Positions 62,194 to 64,000 of a stretch of 64,000 bases of DNA are shown piece by piece. The DNA is from Sphagnum magellanicum (Eukaryota > Streptophyta > Sphagnopsida > Sphagnales > Sphagnaceae): assembly GCA_021904315.1 (NCBI GenBank), contig CM038925.1, positions 2,792,501 to 2,856,500 of the forward strand. The letters run 5' to 3'. Each line of letters opens with the position of its first letter. Within the stretch, counting starts at the first letter, position 1. A program made the position numbers and the translations under genes. Under the pieces are notes generated by a model that saw only the letters and a list, made by a program, of their open reading frames with translations, was not told the DNA's origin and searched no databases.

Positions 62194-62399
62194 AAGGTGA
62201 TTATAGTATAAGATCTGCACCAGGTGATGCAACCCTGCATACACTTGCTTTCCTTGTACACAGGTTTCGAGGTTAGCATCCGGGTTATGCATTCTTGTGT
62301 GTTTTTGAGCTTGCAATCATGTAGTGAATAGCCCTTGTAGCAACTCTGGAAGAAGAAGAAGAATATAATTAAAAAAAAACACAAACTAGAAGAAAAAAA

Positions 62400-63360
62400 A
62401 AATTCTCTCTTCTCTTTTGTATGCCATCGCCATAAAGTTCGCAGACATAGATTGTTCTACAACACCCCTGCCGGCACAATCCATTACAGTTGTAATTCAT
62501 TTCGTTCCGTTGTTCTGTTTCGCCATTTCGTTCAAAGGTTCAATTCTTCCATTTTGTCCGACGTCTGTCGCCATCCCTTCGTTCGGTTTTATCTGTCTGT
62601 CCCTTTTCATCCACCGACTTTCGTTCGTTGCCATTCATCCCCGTCAATGCACCGTATTCTTAAAACCATACGTTGTGTTAGAACTTTGTAGGTAGTGCTC
62701 TGTATTGCTACAAAATTTTAGGGCATGGGACAACACCATGTCCTCGAATGATGAGAACATTATTGTTCAGCCAAAGCCAATGTATTAGCTACGAAGTACC
62801 ACACAATCATTTGAGCCGATTTCTTTAAGTTCACATTCTTCAGATGGTACCATCAAGCATCTATAGTGCCATCACCATCCAATACAACTCCTATTAGGAA
62901 TTCAGGTTTAATTTACACTACATAATGGTACATTAGAGTCCATTTGGAGGGGTTAATCAATGGGGTACGCTTGGTGTTGCATTAACTTTCATACCATCAT
63001 CGTATAGTCCGTTGCAAGTCGTGACCTCTACACCCATATATACCATGGAGGTCAGCAATTGTGAAGCAACTTTTGTCCCTCTACCTCCGGTTCTACAAGG
63101 TGACTATGCTTGAAAGCACAAATGTTACCGATGAAGGACAAATGCGAATGTATGTCTAGTTATTAGGTTGCGTTCGTAGATGAAGTTAATTATTTTGCCT
63201 TCCAAACATCATTCACAATTCAACATTGATAGATTCGTTATTTAGATTCACACATTCCAAATCCTAGAACCTTATATCAAATTATCATCCCTTTTAATGA
63301 ATGTTTATGGACTCAACACCTTCTTAAACTTGGCTACAACCAGCAAGCCTTTGAACTATC
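62400..63360. other. CpG-retaining sequence, unidentified
   Basis: CG dinucleotides are frequent, especially 62415-62680 (TTCGTTC, GTCCGACG and similar). Two overlapping plus-strand open frames (62417-62695, 62452-62691) have no recognised domain. The texture resembles an LTR or leader region, but no PBS or TG...CA border is visible. Confidence 0.35.
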
Positions 63361-63368
63361 GTTTCTGA

Positions 63369-63705
63369 CACATAGGTTGTCCAAATCTCGCTTGCTTTAG
63401 CTCTTTGGAAAGCTAACCTTTAGGCGCACCTTCCCACCAAATATCAAGATCTGCAGCTAAATAACTAGGAAGTTATGCTACGAAACCCGAGAGGGTTTTG
63501 CAAAGGAAATTGGTCAAACTCGACTGCAGGCCCCCAGTCACTTGGAGAATTGTTCCTCCCACATACGTTGTCCAAATCTAGCTTGCTATAGCTCTCTGGA
63601 AAGTTAACCATTAGGTGCATCTACCTACCAAATCTTAAGCTCTGCAGCTAAATAACTAGGAAGTTATACTACGAAACCCGAGAGGTTTTTTGTGAAGTTT
63701 CTCTA
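63369..63705 (+). repeat. two-copy direct repeat, 191-bp period
   Basis: CACATAGGTTGTCCAAATC (63369) and CACATACGTTGTCCAAATC (63560) begin collinear copies of about 140 bp. Both end in CTACGAAACCCGAGAGG. The copies differ at a few sites, mostly transitions. Confidence 0.85.
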
Positions 63706-63923
63706 AATTCTAACCTTCCAACCTCATCATTCCTTACCCCCATTCCTTAAAACTATTACAAGATCTTCACTCCACTCCTTTCCTTCTTTCCTCTCCTAAG
63801 TCTCATCCCCATTTCCCTTCAAAAAGCTTGTGAAACAAGTATTCAAGGAAATTCTCCAAGGCAAAGAGAGACCCCCCAATCATCCGAGCCGCCTTTTAAA
63901 GAGAAGGAGAAGGGAGGAGGGAG

Positions 63924-63998
63924 GATCCCATGCTTGGTGGTCAATGAAGATCCCTTGCTTGGTGGTCAATGAAGATCCCTTGCTTGGTGGTAAATGGG
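63924..63998 (+). repeat. 25-bp tandem repeat, three copies, at the window edge
   Basis: GATCCC(A/T)TGCTTGGTGGT units start at 63924, 63949 and 63974. The array may continue beyond the window. Confidence 0.9.
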
Positions 63999-64000
63999 AG

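Noticed and set aside
62417-62695. Open frames as a host gene's first exon
   Set aside because: Two frames overlap with no domain, no clear splice donor and composition like an LTR or leader; left as unidentified sequence.

Overview
The window looks like nuclear DNA of a land plant with a large, repeat-rich genome. The evidence is a plant-type gene exon with a GT splice donor, a chromovirus-type Ty3/gypsy retrotransposon primed by initiator tRNA-Met, and hAT, SINE-like and MITE-like relics. Most of the window is AT-rich and CpG-poor. I cannot name the species. Only one host gene is recognised.

Layout. (1) 1-2300: the 5' end of a gene on the minus strand. Exon 1 (611-834) carries the start of an ACAULIS5-like thermospermine synthase; its CT-rich leader and promoter lie to about 2.1 kb and intron 1 runs off the left edge. 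The intron holds a long hairpin (126-222) whose mismatches mostly become G-U pairs on the gene's own RNA strand. (2) 2300-4820: AT-rich intergenic DNA with very old gypsy traces. (3) 4821-11775: a complete but dead chromovirus on the minus strand, with two 821-bp LTRs, PBS, PPT, gag, protease, RT, RNase H, integrase and chromodomain. It is inserted into an older non-chromoviral gypsy integrase whose halves lie on either side (about 4.68-4.82 kb and 11.78-12.29 kb). (4) 12.9-22.3 kb: relics of a gypsy gag knuckle, a hAT transposase (DUF659 and a probable BED finger), dispersed repeats, a long TAGG-rich tract, a SINE-like head split by a small TIR element, and a MITE. (5) 22-32 kb: AT-rich intergenic DNA with minisatellite blocks and another tRNA-like head next to TAGG-rich DNA. 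(6) 32.4-34.7 and 40.4-41.9 kb: two CpG-retaining, less repetitive islands with unidentified open frames. (7) 45.2-46.3 kb (minus) and 50.7-51.2 kb (plus): two relics of one gypsy family in opposite orientation. Between and around them are SINE-like heads, TAGG-rich DNA and a hairpin MITE. (8) 51.2-61.5 kb: AT-rich intergenic DNA with a long (AT)n. (9) 61.5-64.0 kb: CpG-retaining sequence with a TATA-type promoter candidate and tandem repeats, possibly a decayed LTR or the edge of another transcription unit.

What is notable: retroelement lesions are mostly C-to-T or G-to-A, as expected from decay of methylated cytosine. The chromovirus target-site duplication shows the same decay, TTGCA on one side and TTGTG on the other, which fits an original TTGCG. 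TAGG-rich tracts repeatedly adjoin tRNA-like SINE heads, which suggests they are part of one repeat family. All coordinates and homology calls were made by eye; no database search was possible.
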